Source: Actinoallomurus sp.
GTDB lineage: Bacteria > Actinomycetota > Actinomycetes > Streptosporangiales > Streptosporangiaceae
DNA length: 58,641 bases
Reading direction: 5' to 3'
NCBI GenBank assembly: GCA_025964685.1
Contig: JAOPYG010000306.1
Coordinates: forward strand, 1 to 58,641
Of the stretch, positions 24,058 to 32,013 are shown one piece after another. Numbering within the stretch: position 1 is the first letter of the stretch; every line of letters starts with the position of its first letter. The position numbers were made by a program, and so were the translations under genes. Under the pieces are notes generated by a model, which had not been told where the DNA came from, did not search any database, and was given only the letters and a program-made list of their open reading frames with translations.

Positions 24058-25326
24058 TCACAGCAATTCGACGCGCTCGGCCAGTGAGTCGTCGGCCGTC
24101 CGCGTACGGCCGCGCGTGTCGAACAGCAGCCGTGCGTGCCGCGTGAGCGTGTCGGCGTCGTACTCCGCGTGGCCGGTGAGCACCACCACGAGGTCGGCCT
24201 CGGCCAGCGCCGTGTACAGCACACGGGCGCGCGGCACCGGGACGCCGTCGATGTCCCACTCCTCCACGTAGGGGTCGTGGAAGGTCAGCTCGGCGCCCAT
24301 CTTGCGCAGCCGCCGCGCGACCGGACGGGCAGGCGACTCGCGCTGGTCGGCGATGTCGGCCTTGTACGTCACGCCGAGCAGCAGGACCTTGGCGTTCTTC
24401 ATCGCCCGGCCCTCGCGGTTGAGCAGCGCCTGCGCGCGCTCGACCACGTAGCGCGGCATGCGGTCGTTGATCTCCTGGGCGAGCTCGACGAACCGGAACG
24501 GGTAGCCGAGCGAGCGCACCTTGTACGACAGGTAGTTCGGGTCGATCGGGATGCAGTGACCCCCGACGCCGGGCCCGGGGTAGAAGGCCTGGAAGCCGAA
24601 CGGCTTGGTCGCGGCGCACCCGATCGCGTCCCACAGGTCGATGCCGAGCTCGTGGCAGAACACCGCCATCTCGTTGACCAGCGCGATGTTGACGTGCCGG
24701 TAGGTGTTCTCCAGGAGCTTGGCCATCTCGGCCTCGCGCGTGCCCTTGGCCTGCACGACGTGCTCGACGAACTTGCCGTAGAACCCGGCGGCGGCGCCGG
24801 CACAGGCCGGCGTCATGCCACCCACGATCTTCGGGGTGTTGGCCACGCCGTACACCGGGTTGCCCGGGTCGATCCGCTCCGGCGAGAACGCCAGGTGGAA
24901 GTCCTCCCCGGCCTTGAGACCGGACTCCTCGAGGATCGGCGCGACGACCTCCTCGGTCGTGCCGGGGTACGTCGTCGACTCGAGTACCACCAGCGTGCCG
25001 GGCTCGAGGTGCCGCGAGACCGTCTGCGCAGCCTTCTGCACGGCCGTCAGGTCCGGACCCCCGTCGGCGGACAGCGGCGTGGGCACGCAGATCACGACGG
25101 TGCGCGCACCGTCGAGGATCGACTCCTCGCGGCTGGGCGAGAAGCCCGCCGCGAGCATGTCCTCGACCTCCGCCGGACTGACGTCGTCGACGTGGGAGAG
25201 CCCCGCCTTCAGGCCCGCCACGACGCGCGGGTCGCGGTCCAGGCCGGCGACCTTGAGGCCGGTGCGGCTGGCCTCCCGGGCGAGCGGGAGGCCGACGTAT
25301 CCGAGTCCGATGACCACGAGGTCCAC
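24058..25326 (-). CDS. Nucleotide-sugar dehydrogenase (UDP-ManNAc dehydrogenase/WecC-like)
   Basis: 422 residues, UDP-glucose/GDP-mannose dehydrogenase family: NAD loop VVIGLGYVGLPLAREA, VVICVPTPLS, the substrate region LLENTYRHVNIALVNEMA, and catalytic C258 in GPGVGGHCIPIDP; C-domain VLLLGVTYKADIADQRESPA. It oxidises the C6 hydroxyl of a nucleotide sugar to the acid using two NAD+. LENTYRHVNIALVNE and GHCIPIDP are of the WecC/WbpA type (UDP-N-acetyl sugars), fitting the divergent UDP-GlcNAc 2-epimerase at 26821-27912; the likely product is UDP-ManNAcA. The start is GTG 25326 with GAAGGGAG upstream. It follows the glycosyltransferase at 25352 by 25 bp. Confidence 0.9.
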   Translation of the reverse strand: MDLVVIGLGYVGLPLAREASRTGLKVAGLDRDPRVVAGLKAGLSHVDDVSPAEVEDMLAAGFSPSREESILDGARTVVICVPTPLSADGGPDLTAVQKAAQTVSRHLEPGTLVVLESTTYPGTTEEVVAPILEESGLKAGEDFHLAFSPERIDPGNPVYGVANTPKIVGGMTPACAGAAAGFYGKFVEHVVQAKGTREAEMAKLLENTYRHVNIALVNEMAVFCHELGIDLWDAIGCAATKPFGFQAFYPGPGVGGHCIPIDPNYLSYKVRSLGYPFRFVELAQEINDRMPRYVVERAQALLNREGRAMKNAKVLLLGVTYKADIADQRESPARPVARRLRKMGAELTFHDPYVEEWDIDGVPVPRARVLYTALAEADLVVVLTGHAEYDADTLTRHARLLFDTRGRTRTADDSLAERVELL

Positions 25327-25351
25327 CAGGTGGCTCCCTTCACGAGCTGCG

Positions 25352-26779
25352 TTAGACGATTTCTCGGTAGGGCGCGAGATAGCGGGCAGTCACAGCCCGC
25401 CAGGTCCGGTATTCGGTGACCCACTCTCTTCCGGCCTGTCCGATTTCGCCCCGTGTCTTCGGACTGTAAATGAGCCGGTCCAGGCAATTGGCCCATGCTT
25501 CCGGGTCTTCGGGAACTGTTAACGTCCCGGTCACGCCTGGTTCGATGATTTCGCGGAGGGCTCTGACATCACTTGCTATTACTGGGATTCCCCCTGCCAT
25601 CGCCTCCAGCGGTTTCAGTGGAGTGACCAGCTGACACACACGGTCCGCGGTGCGCGGGACCGCGAACACATCGAGGACGGCTTGATACCGACGCACTTGA
25701 TCGACCGGCACCCGGCCGGTGAACACCGCGGAAACCCCCAGCTCGGTGGCGCGACGCTCCAGGGCCGGCCGTTCCGGCCCGTCGCCGACGAGCAGCAGGG
25801 TGAAGTCGCGGCGGAGTGCGGCTGCCTCGATGAGCGTGGCGATGCCCTCGAATCCGTAGAACGTCGAGGTGAGGCCCACCACGAGCTCGTCCGGTGCGAT
25901 GCCCAGCTCCGCGCGGAGCTTCGCGGCGTCCGGGAGGGGCTGCAGGAACGACTCGTCCACCGCGTTCGGCACGACGAGCACGTTGCCCACGCCACGGCTC
26001 TCGATCTCCTCGCGCATGGCCTCGCCCAGCGTGACGACGAGGTCGGCGGAACGCATCCGTGCCGTCTCGACCTCGCGGGTCAGCCGGTAGAACTCATCGG
26101 CCTCGGTCCGCGCCGGGTCCCGCGACAGCCAGGAGTCCTCGAGGAAGCCACGGACCTCGTACGCGACCGGCACGCCGTACCGCTCCCGCAGCTCCAGCGC
26201 GACGGCCGCGTTCATGTGGTTGCTGGCCGCGTGCAGCACCGACGGGCGGAGTCGCTCGACCAGGCGTCCGGCCAGGTCGGCGGCCTTGCGGATCTCCTGG
26301 ACCGGCCCGCGCGGCGGCAGCCACGGCAGGAGCCGGTGGTACGGGATGCCGTCGACGGAGCAGTCCGGCCGCGCGTCGGCCATGCCCTGGGCGAGCGGAT
26401 GCCCGAGCCGCGTCACGACGTGCGGGTCGAGCCCGAGCTCGCGCTGGGCGACCACGATGCGCTGCGTCCGCACCGTGTAGCCGGCCTGGGTGGCGGGCAG
26501 CGCGTTCGTGACGAAGTGCAGGATCCGCGCACTCAAGCCCTCCACGCGCCGCACCGTCCTGGGCGCCTTCGCCGTCGTGTCGGCGAGCAGGTCGCGAAGG
26601 TCGCCGGTCTCGTCGGACTTCGGGGTCGGCCTTGCGAGCCTGGTCAGGCGTGGACGTACTCTCCCTGGAACGACGCGAAGCGCCAGGCGCACGGCGAGCC
26701 GGAGCGCACGACGTGGATCATCGCGCGCATGCCGCCAGGCCAGTGCCGCGGAAAAAAAGATCATCTTGGCCACCTGCAT
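25352..26779 (-). CDS. Family-4 glycosyltransferase
   Basis: 475 residues, GT-B. About 70 residues of basic N-terminal extension precede the catalytic N-domain (ILHFVTNALPATQAGYTVRT, VLHAASNHMNAAVALEL). C-domain: VVGLTSTFYGFEGIATLIEA, LLLVGDGPERPALERRA, FTGRVPVDQVRRYQAVLDVF, and donor-binding LKPLEAMAGGIPVIASDV. Target unknown; it is co-oriented with the WecC-like gene and the glycosyltransferase after it. Start: ATG 26779 has no Shine-Dalgarno, while ATG 26764, five codons on, has AGGTGG 5 nt upstream and may be the true start. Only 41-56 bp separate it from the divergent epimerase gene. Confidence 0.88.
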   Translation of the reverse strand: MQVAKMIFFSAALAWRHARDDPRRALRLAVRLALRVVPGRVRPRLTRLARPTPKSDETGDLRDLLADTTAKAPRTVRRVEGLSARILHFVTNALPATQAGYTVRTQRIVVAQRELGLDPHVVTRLGHPLAQGMADARPDCSVDGIPYHRLLPWLPPRGPVQEIRKAADLAGRLVERLRPSVLHAASNHMNAAVALELRERYGVPVAYEVRGFLEDSWLSRDPARTEADEFYRLTREVETARMRSADLVVTLGEAMREEIESRGVGNVLVVPNAVDESFLQPLPDAAKLRAELGIAPDELVVGLTSTFYGFEGIATLIEAAALRRDFTLLLVGDGPERPALERRATELGVSAVFTGRVPVDQVRRYQAVLDVFAVPRTADRVCQLVTPLKPLEAMAGGIPVIASDVRALREIIEPGVTGTLTVPEDPEAWANCLDRLIYSPKTRGEIGQAGREWVTEYRTWRAVTARYLAPYREIV

Positions 26780-26820
26780 GGCGGCCGAGGCTAAGGACCT
26801 TCAATGAACGAGAGGCAAAC

Positions 26821-27912
26821 GTGATCGCGCACGTCCTCGGCGCCCGGCCGAACTTCGTCAAAGCAGCCCCTGTGATCGCCGCGCTCTCCGGACGGCAGGA
26901 CCTCGCCGGAGGCCCGGTCCGCGAGCAGCGAGTGATCCACACCGGCCAGCACTACGACGAACGCATGTCGGAGGTGTTCTTCCGTGAGCTCGGCCTGCCC
27001 GAGCCGGACGTGAACCTCGGTGTGGGGTCGGGCAGCCACGCGTCCCAGACCGCGGCGATCATGGTGGCGCTGGAAAAGGAGTTCATCGAGCGTTCACCTG
27101 AGCTGGTCATGGTGTACGGCGACGTGAACTCCACCATCGCCGCCGCCCTGGTCGCGGCCAAGCTGCACATCCCGGTCGCCCATGTCGAGGCCGGGCTGCG
27201 CAGCTTCGACATGACCATGCCCGAGGAGGTCAACCGGCGGCTCGTCGACCAGCTGTCGAACCTGCTGTTCGTCACCAGCCCGGAGGCGGTCGGGCACCTG
27301 GCCGCCGAAGGCGTGGAGGTCGGCCGGGTGCACTTCGTCGGCAACCCGATGATCGACACCCTGCTGTCCCACCTCGACGCCTTCGAGACCGAGGCGGTGC
27401 GCGCGGCACACGGGCTGCCCGAGCGCTACATCGTCGCGACCCTGCACCGCCCCGCGAACGTCGACGACCCCGCGGTCGCCGCCGGTCTGGTCAAGCGGCT
27501 GCACGAGATCGCGGACCTGGCCGAGGTCGTCATGCCCGTGCACCCGCGCGGCCGCAAGGTGCTGACCGAGGCCGGGCTCGATGACCACCCGCGCGTGAAG
27601 CTCCTCGAGCCTCTGGGCTACGTCGACTTCGTCGCCGCCGTACGCGGTGCGGCCGTCGTCGTCACCGACTCGGGCGGCGTCCAGGAGGAGACGACGATCC
27701 TCGGCGTGCCGTGCCTGACCGTACGGCCCAACACCGAACGGCCGATCACCATCACCCACGGCACGAACCGGCTCGTCACCGCCGAGGGCCTCGTGCCCGC
27801 CGTCGAGCAGGCGCTGACCGCCGTCACCGGAGAGCGCGAGGTTCCGCCGCTGTGGGACGGCAAGGCCGGACCGCGCATCGCACGCGTCGTGGGGGACTGG
27901 CTCGATGGCTGA
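26821..27912 (+). CDS. wecB: UDP-N-acetylglucosamine 2-epimerase, non-hydrolysing
   Basis: 363 residues, full length for the family. It interconverts UDP-GlcNAc and UDP-ManNAc in the cytoplasm. Motifs: HVLGARPNFVKAAPVIAAL, IHTGQHYDERMSEVFF, MVYGDVNSTIAAALVAAKL, AHVEAGLRSFDMTMPEEVNR, PMIDTLL, LHRPANVDDP, VMPVHPRGRKVL and TDSGGVQEETTILGVPCLTV. GTG 26821 follows GAGAGG and gives the family-standard N-terminus; upstream in-frame codons are not conserved. It heads a plus-strand set with the coiled-coil protein (8 nt overlap) and the tandem glycosyltransferase. With the divergent WecC-like dehydrogenase it provides a ManNAcA-type precursor. Confidence 0.93.
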   Translation: MIAHVLGARPNFVKAAPVIAALSGRQDLAGGPVREQRVIHTGQHYDERMSEVFFRELGLPEPDVNLGVGSGSHASQTAAIMVALEKEFIERSPELVMVYGDVNSTIAAALVAAKLHIPVAHVEAGLRSFDMTMPEEVNRRLVDQLSNLLFVTSPEAVGHLAAEGVEVGRVHFVGNPMIDTLLSHLDAFETEAVRAAHGLPERYIVATLHRPANVDDPAVAAGLVKRLHEIADLAEVVMPVHPRGRKVLTEAGLDDHPRVKLLEPLGYVDFVAAVRGAAVVVTDSGGVQEETTILGVPCLTVRPNTERPITITHGTNRLVTAEGLVPAVEQALTAVTGEREVPPLWDGKAGPRIARVVGDWLDG

Positions 27913-28576
27913 CCGGCAGGTGGCCCGGCTCAAGGCGGCGCTGGCCGACCGTGAGGCACGGGTACAGATCCTCGAGGCACGGGTCTCGGCACTGGAGGCA
28001 TCCACCTCGCTGCGCGTGGGCCGGGCCGTCACCGACGCCGCGCGCAAGCCCGGAAAGGGCGTCGTGGCGCTGCCGCGCGAGCTGTACCGCATGTGGCGGC
28101 ACCGTGGCGCGCCCAACGTCGTGACCTCGGTCGACGCCCGCGAACGCCCGATGTTCAGCGCCCGCGACGAGGACCGGCTGATCGCCGGGTCGGCCGTCAA
28201 GGGCCTCATCGTCGCCGGCGTCCTGGCCCCTGCCGCGGCCGAGAGCCTTGGCGGGGCGGCCCACGTGGTCCCGCTGATGCCGCACGACGCCGCGCTCGTG
28301 CTCGACACGGCGGACGTCGATCTGGTGATCGTGGACGCCGCGGCGGGCGCCGCCGGCGGTCCCTGGGCCTACCTCGGTGTGCCGGGCGTGCCGGACCGCG
28401 AGCGGGCGCTGCTGGGCCTGATGGAGGTCGCCCGTGGGCGTAACCGCCCGCTCGTGCTCCTCGGCTCGTCCCCCGGGCTGGCCGGGTTGGGCTGGGACGC
28501 GACGCTGAAGGACGGCTCGGCACTGGGCGAGGCGCTTCCCGGGCTCTGCGCCCGGTTCGGCATCGACCGGCCCTGA
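27905..28576 (+). CDS. Hypothetical protein with N-terminal coiled coil
   Basis: 223 residues. Residues about 3-37 form a strong heptad-type coiled coil (VARLKAALADREARVQILEA); a basic stretch follows (KGVVALPRELYRMWRHRG), then a Rossmann-like alternation of hydrophobic strands and Gly/Ala-rich turns (VKGLIVAGVLAPAAAESL, LVLDTADVDLVIVDAAAGAA, RPLVLLGSSPGLAGLGWD). No catalytic motif is recognised. The coiled coil plus basic patch resembles the start of large glycosyltransferases that associate with membranes or partners. Overlapping the epimerase by 8 nt and 12 nt from the tandem glycosyltransferase, it may act as scaffold for the latter; this is inference. Confidence 0.72.
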   Translation: MADRQVARLKAALADREARVQILEARVSALEASTSLRVGRAVTDAARKPGKGVVALPRELYRMWRHRGAPNVVTSVDARERPMFSARDEDRLIAGSAVKGLIVAGVLAPAAAESLGGAAHVVPLMPHDAALVLDTADVDLVIVDAAAGAAGGPWAYLGVPGVPDRERALLGLMEVARGRNRPLVLLGSSPGLAGLGWDATLKDGSALGEALPGLCARFGIDRP

Positions 28577-28588
28577 CGAGCAGTACAC

Positions 28589-30835
28589 ATGACCGAGACT
28601 CCCCCCGCGAAAGGAAACCGCGTGCGCGCTCTCGTGTACGGCGACGTCGATCTCAACATCATCGACGGGTCGGCGATCTGGGCTCAGGCGATGGTGCAGG
28701 CGTTGCACGAGGCCGGCGTCGAGGTGACCTTCGTCCTCAAGGCCCTGGTGCGTACGGACCGTCTGGTCGCTCCGCTGGAGAAGCTGCCGGGGGTGACCGT
28801 ACGACACCTGCCCGAGGACGCCACCGGATCGCTGACGGTCGAGGCCGCGGCGCAGACGCTCACCGAGCTGGACGCCGCCGAGCCGTACGACCTCGTCGTC
28901 GTGCGCGGCCGGCGGCTCGCGGTGCGCCTCACCGGCACCCCGCTGGCCGGCCGGCTGTGGACCTACCTCACCGACGTCCCGCAGAGCGTCGGTGAGCTGT
29001 CGGCTCCGGCCAACAAGGGCGTACGCGGTGAGCTGGCGGCCGTCGCCAAGGCGTCGCGCTTCCTGCTCTGCCAGACCGAGGAGCTGCGCTGTTTCCTCGA
29101 GGGCGTGCTCCACAAGGCGGCCGGCAAGTGCGTGCTGTTCCCGCCGGTCGTCGCGCTGCCGAGCGGCCTGGAGCCGGCCGCGGACCGCGAGCCCGGCCGG
29201 CCGCTGAAGCTCGTCTACACGGGCAAGTTCGCGCCGCGCTGGAACACCTACGAGATGACGGCGCTGCCCCGGCGCCTGGCCGCCCGCGGGGTCGACGCCG
29301 AGCTGCACATGATCGGCGACAAGATCCACAACGACAAGAAGGATCCGGGGTTCTCCCGCCGGATGCGCGTGGCGCTGGAGTCCACACCCGGCCTGGTCTG
29401 GCACGGCGGCCACCCGCGTGCGGAGGCCATGCGGGTGACGTCCGGCTGTGACATCGGGCTGTCCTGGCGCCACCCGGACCTCGACGCGAGCCTGGAGCTG
29501 TCCACCAAGGTCCTCGAGATGGGCTCGCTCGGCGTGCCGGTCGTGCTCAACCGGACCCCGATGCACGAGAACCTCCTGGGCGTGGACTACCCGCTGTTCG
29601 CCGGCACCGAGCAGGAGGTCGTCGACGTCCTCGCCGGGGTGGCCGACCCCGCGACGTACGCGCGGGCGCGCGACCGCTGCCTGGAGGCCGCGCGCGACTT
29701 CACGCTCGCCGCGGCGGCCGACCGGCTTCGCCGCTACCTGCGACAGGCGTTCCCGCCCGCGCCCGAGGGCGCGGGCCGTACGCGCATCGTGGTGGCCGGA
29801 CACGACCTGAAGTTCTTCACCCGGCTCCTCGACCACCTGCGCTCGCTGCCGGGGGTGGAGGTGCGGGTCGACCAGTGGCCCGCGCTCGGCCGTCACGACC
29901 CGGAGGTCAGCAGCGAGCTCGCCGAGTGGGCCGACGTGGTGGTCTGCGAATGGTGCGGGCCGAACGCCGTCTGGTACAGCGAGTGGCTGAAGAAGCACGG
30001 CCGGCCGGAGCAGCGCCTGGTCGTGCGGCTGCACCGGTTCGAGCTGTACGGTGCGTGGCCGGGACGCCTGGACATCGACGCGATCGACCAGGTGGTCTGC
30101 GTCAGCCCGCACTACGCGGACCTGACCCGGAAGATGACCGGCTGGCCCGCCGACAAGGTCACCGTGATCCCGAACTGGGTGGACGACGCGCAGTTCGGCC
30201 GGGCCAAGCTGCCGGGCGCGCAGCATCACCTGGGCGTCATCGGCCTCGCGCCGTGGCGCAAGCGACTCGACCTCGCCGTCGACGTGCTGGAGCGCCTGCG
30301 GCGTGAGGATCCGAGGTTCACCCTGTTCGTGAAGTCCAAGCTGCCCTGGGACCTGCCGTGGATCTGGAACCGCACCGAGGAGCGGGAGAGCTTCGAGGCG
30401 CTGTTCCGCCGCATCCGCCGCTCGCCGCTGCTCGCCTCGGGCGTGGTCTTCGACCCGGCCGGCCCGGACGTGGCGTCCTGGCTGCGGCGGGTGGGATTCG
30501 TGCTGTCCACCAGCGACGACGAGAGCTTCCACCTGGCACCGGCCGAGGGCATGGCCTCCGGCGCGGTGCCGGCGCTGCTTCCCTGGGAGGGCTCGGACCG
30601 GATCTATGACCGGCGCTGGATTCACCAGGACCCGGCCGCGATGGCCGACGGAATCGCCGCGATGGTCGCGGAGGGCCGCTGGGAAGAGGAGAGGGCGCAG
30701 GCACGCGCGGAGGTCCGGCGGTCCTACGCCCTCGATCTCGTGTGTGACCGGTGGGCCGAGCTGCTCACGCTCTCCCGGGACGGCGCAGCGGGACGAACGC
30801 CCACGACATATCCGGCTCCAGCGCCCAGTGCATGA
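28589..30835 (+). CDS. Tandem GT-B protein: two family-4 glycosyltransferase modules in one chain
   Basis: 748 residues. Module 1 (about 12-395): VRALVYGDVDLNIIDGSAIW, LKLVYTGKFAPRWNTYEM, VWHGGHPRAEAMRVTSGCDI and LELSTKVLEMGSLGVPVVL. Module 2 (about 398-735): RIVVAGHDLKFFTRLLDHL, VVVCEWCGPNAVWYSEWLKK, VVRLHRFELYGAWPG, VTVIPNWVDDAQF, LGVIGLAPWRKRLDLAVDVL and STSDDESFHLAPAEGMASG. Both seem to keep the donor-binding C-domain, so it may add two sugars in succession. The start may instead be GTG 28622, which has AAAGGAAA upstream. The 3' end overlaps the convergent acyltransferase gene by 71 bp. Donor sugars are unknown. Confidence 0.85.
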   Translation: MTETPPAKGNRVRALVYGDVDLNIIDGSAIWAQAMVQALHEAGVEVTFVLKALVRTDRLVAPLEKLPGVTVRHLPEDATGSLTVEAAAQTLTELDAAEPYDLVVVRGRRLAVRLTGTPLAGRLWTYLTDVPQSVGELSAPANKGVRGELAAVAKASRFLLCQTEELRCFLEGVLHKAAGKCVLFPPVVALPSGLEPAADREPGRPLKLVYTGKFAPRWNTYEMTALPRRLAARGVDAELHMIGDKIHNDKKDPGFSRRMRVALESTPGLVWHGGHPRAEAMRVTSGCDIGLSWRHPDLDASLELSTKVLEMGSLGVPVVLNRTPMHENLLGVDYPLFAGTEQEVVDVLAGVADPATYARARDRCLEAARDFTLAAAADRLRRYLRQAFPPAPEGAGRTRIVVAGHDLKFFTRLLDHLRSLPGVEVRVDQWPALGRHDPEVSSELAEWADVVVCEWCGPNAVWYSEWLKKHGRPEQRLVVRLHRFELYGAWPGRLDIDAIDQVVCVSPHYADLTRKMTGWPADKVTVIPNWVDDAQFGRAKLPGAQHHLGVIGLAPWRKRLDLAVDVLERLRREDPRFTLFVKSKLPWDLPWIWNRTEERESFEALFRRIRRSPLLASGVVFDPAGPDVASWLRRVGFVLSTSDDESFHLAPAEGMASGAVPALLPWEGSDRIYDRRWIHQDPAAMADGIAAMVAEGRWEEERAQARAEVRRSYALDLVCDRWAELLTLSRDGAAGRTPTTYPAPAPSA

Positions 30836-31907
30836 CCTTGCGTACGGGCGGGGTGCACAGGAAGGTCGCGAGCAGGGCGCCGACCACGGCCGTCACGGCA
30901 ACGCCGGGCATGGTGTGCAGGAACGGCGTGTCGTACCAGTGCATGTACTCCATCATCTTGGTGAAGAAGCCGTGCAGCAGGTAGGCGTACAGCGTGGCGC
31001 CGCCCAGCCCGGTGAACCAGGTCTGCCTGGCCGGCACCATCGTGAGAAAGGCGATCACGAGGATGCTCGCCCCGACCAGGAGCCCGAGGCGCATGCCCGA
31101 GCCGACGAGGTTGTTGACGTGCATCGCGGCGTTGCCGTTGCGCCAGTACACCCACTGAGTGGGCATGCGGCGGTCGGCGAAGAACAGCGTGAACACGAAC
31201 GCCAGGAACAACGTGATCGCACCGAACACCCGCGCGATCGGGCGCTTCAGCATCTCGAAGTGCTCGGGCTTGAGCATCAGCCCCAGCACGTAGAACGGCA
31301 CCAGGCCGAACGTGCGGTTCATCTCCAGCTCGGCCGGTAGCTTGGTCATGCCGGCCACCAGCGAGATCACCACCGCCGCCGCAACCGGCCAGCGGATCTG
31401 CTGCCAGACAGGAGTGGACAGGCGCCACAGGAACAGCGCCATCAGGAACCAGGTCAGGTAGTACGGGTCGAGCAGGCTGATCTCGAACTTCGAATGCCCG
31501 ACCGCCCAGTGGTAGGTGGAGTACGCCGTCTCGAACACGATGTACGGCACGCCGAGGTTGGTGATCAGCTTGCGCGCCTTGCCGCCGCTGAAGGTGAAGT
31601 TGCGGGAGAAGTAGCCGGTGATCACGATGAAGACCGGCATGTGGAACGTGTAGACGAACAGGTACGCGGCGTGGGCCAGGCGTACGTCGCGCAGGCCCAC
31701 GATCGAGTGTCCGGCGACGACGAGCACGATCGCCATGAACTTGGCGTTGTCGAAGAACGGATCACGCGGACGTCGTGCCGGTCGCTGCTCGATGACCGCG
31801 TCCTGCGGCACGGCGACCGGCGTTGCCGCCGGCCCCGGGGACGTTTCGACCGGGATGCCGGTCGGGGAGTCCGGCGGTGCGGTGTGAGGTGTGCTCGGCG
31901 AAGTCAT
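30765..31907 (-). CDS. Acyltransferase-3 family membrane protein
   Basis: 380 residues with about ten membrane spans after a 45-residue Pro/Thr-rich cytoplasmic tail. The first span has the family pattern FFDNAKFMAIVLVVAGHSIV (with the catalytic-type His), then VYTFHMPVFIVITGYFSR. Members (OafA, fucose O-acetylases, OatA-like) transfer acetyl or other acyl groups to sugars across the membrane. Here it probably acetylates the envelope glycopolymer. ATG 31907 is in a Thr/Ser-rich start with no strong Shine-Dalgarno. It lies between the tandem glycosyltransferase (convergent, 71-bp overlap) and the LCP gene in the same direction (107 bp). Confidence 0.87.
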   Translation of the reverse strand: MTSPSTPHTAPPDSPTGIPVETSPGPAATPVAVPQDAVIEQRPARRPRDPFFDNAKFMAIVLVVAGHSIVGLRDVRLAHAAYLFVYTFHMPVFIVITGYFSRNFTFSGGKARKLITNLGVPYIVFETAYSTYHWAVGHSKFEISLLDPYYLTWFLMALFLWRLSTPVWQQIRWPVAAAVVISLVAGMTKLPAELEMNRTFGLVPFYVLGLMLKPEHFEMLKRPIARVFGAITLFLAFVFTLFFADRRMPTQWVYWRNGNAAMHVNNLVGSGMRLGLLVGASILVIAFLTMVPARQTWFTGLGGATLYAYLLHGFFTKMMEYMHWYDTPFLHTMPGVAVTAVVGALLATFLCTPPVRKVMHWALEPDMSWAFVPLRRPGRA

Positions 31908-32013
31908 CGATTCCCGTGAGAAGAGACGGTGAGGGCGGGCCGCGAACGACCATACCTACCTCGCCCACTGATCGGACGCCGGGTCGGAAAACTGGCAGAA
32001 AGCTCTCAGCGGG

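Noticed and set aside
27824-30625. 933-codon open frame on the minus strand
   Set aside because: It is an antisense shadow of wecB, the coiled-coil gene and the tandem glycosyltransferase; its composition is His/Arg/Gly-rich and no domain is recognisable.
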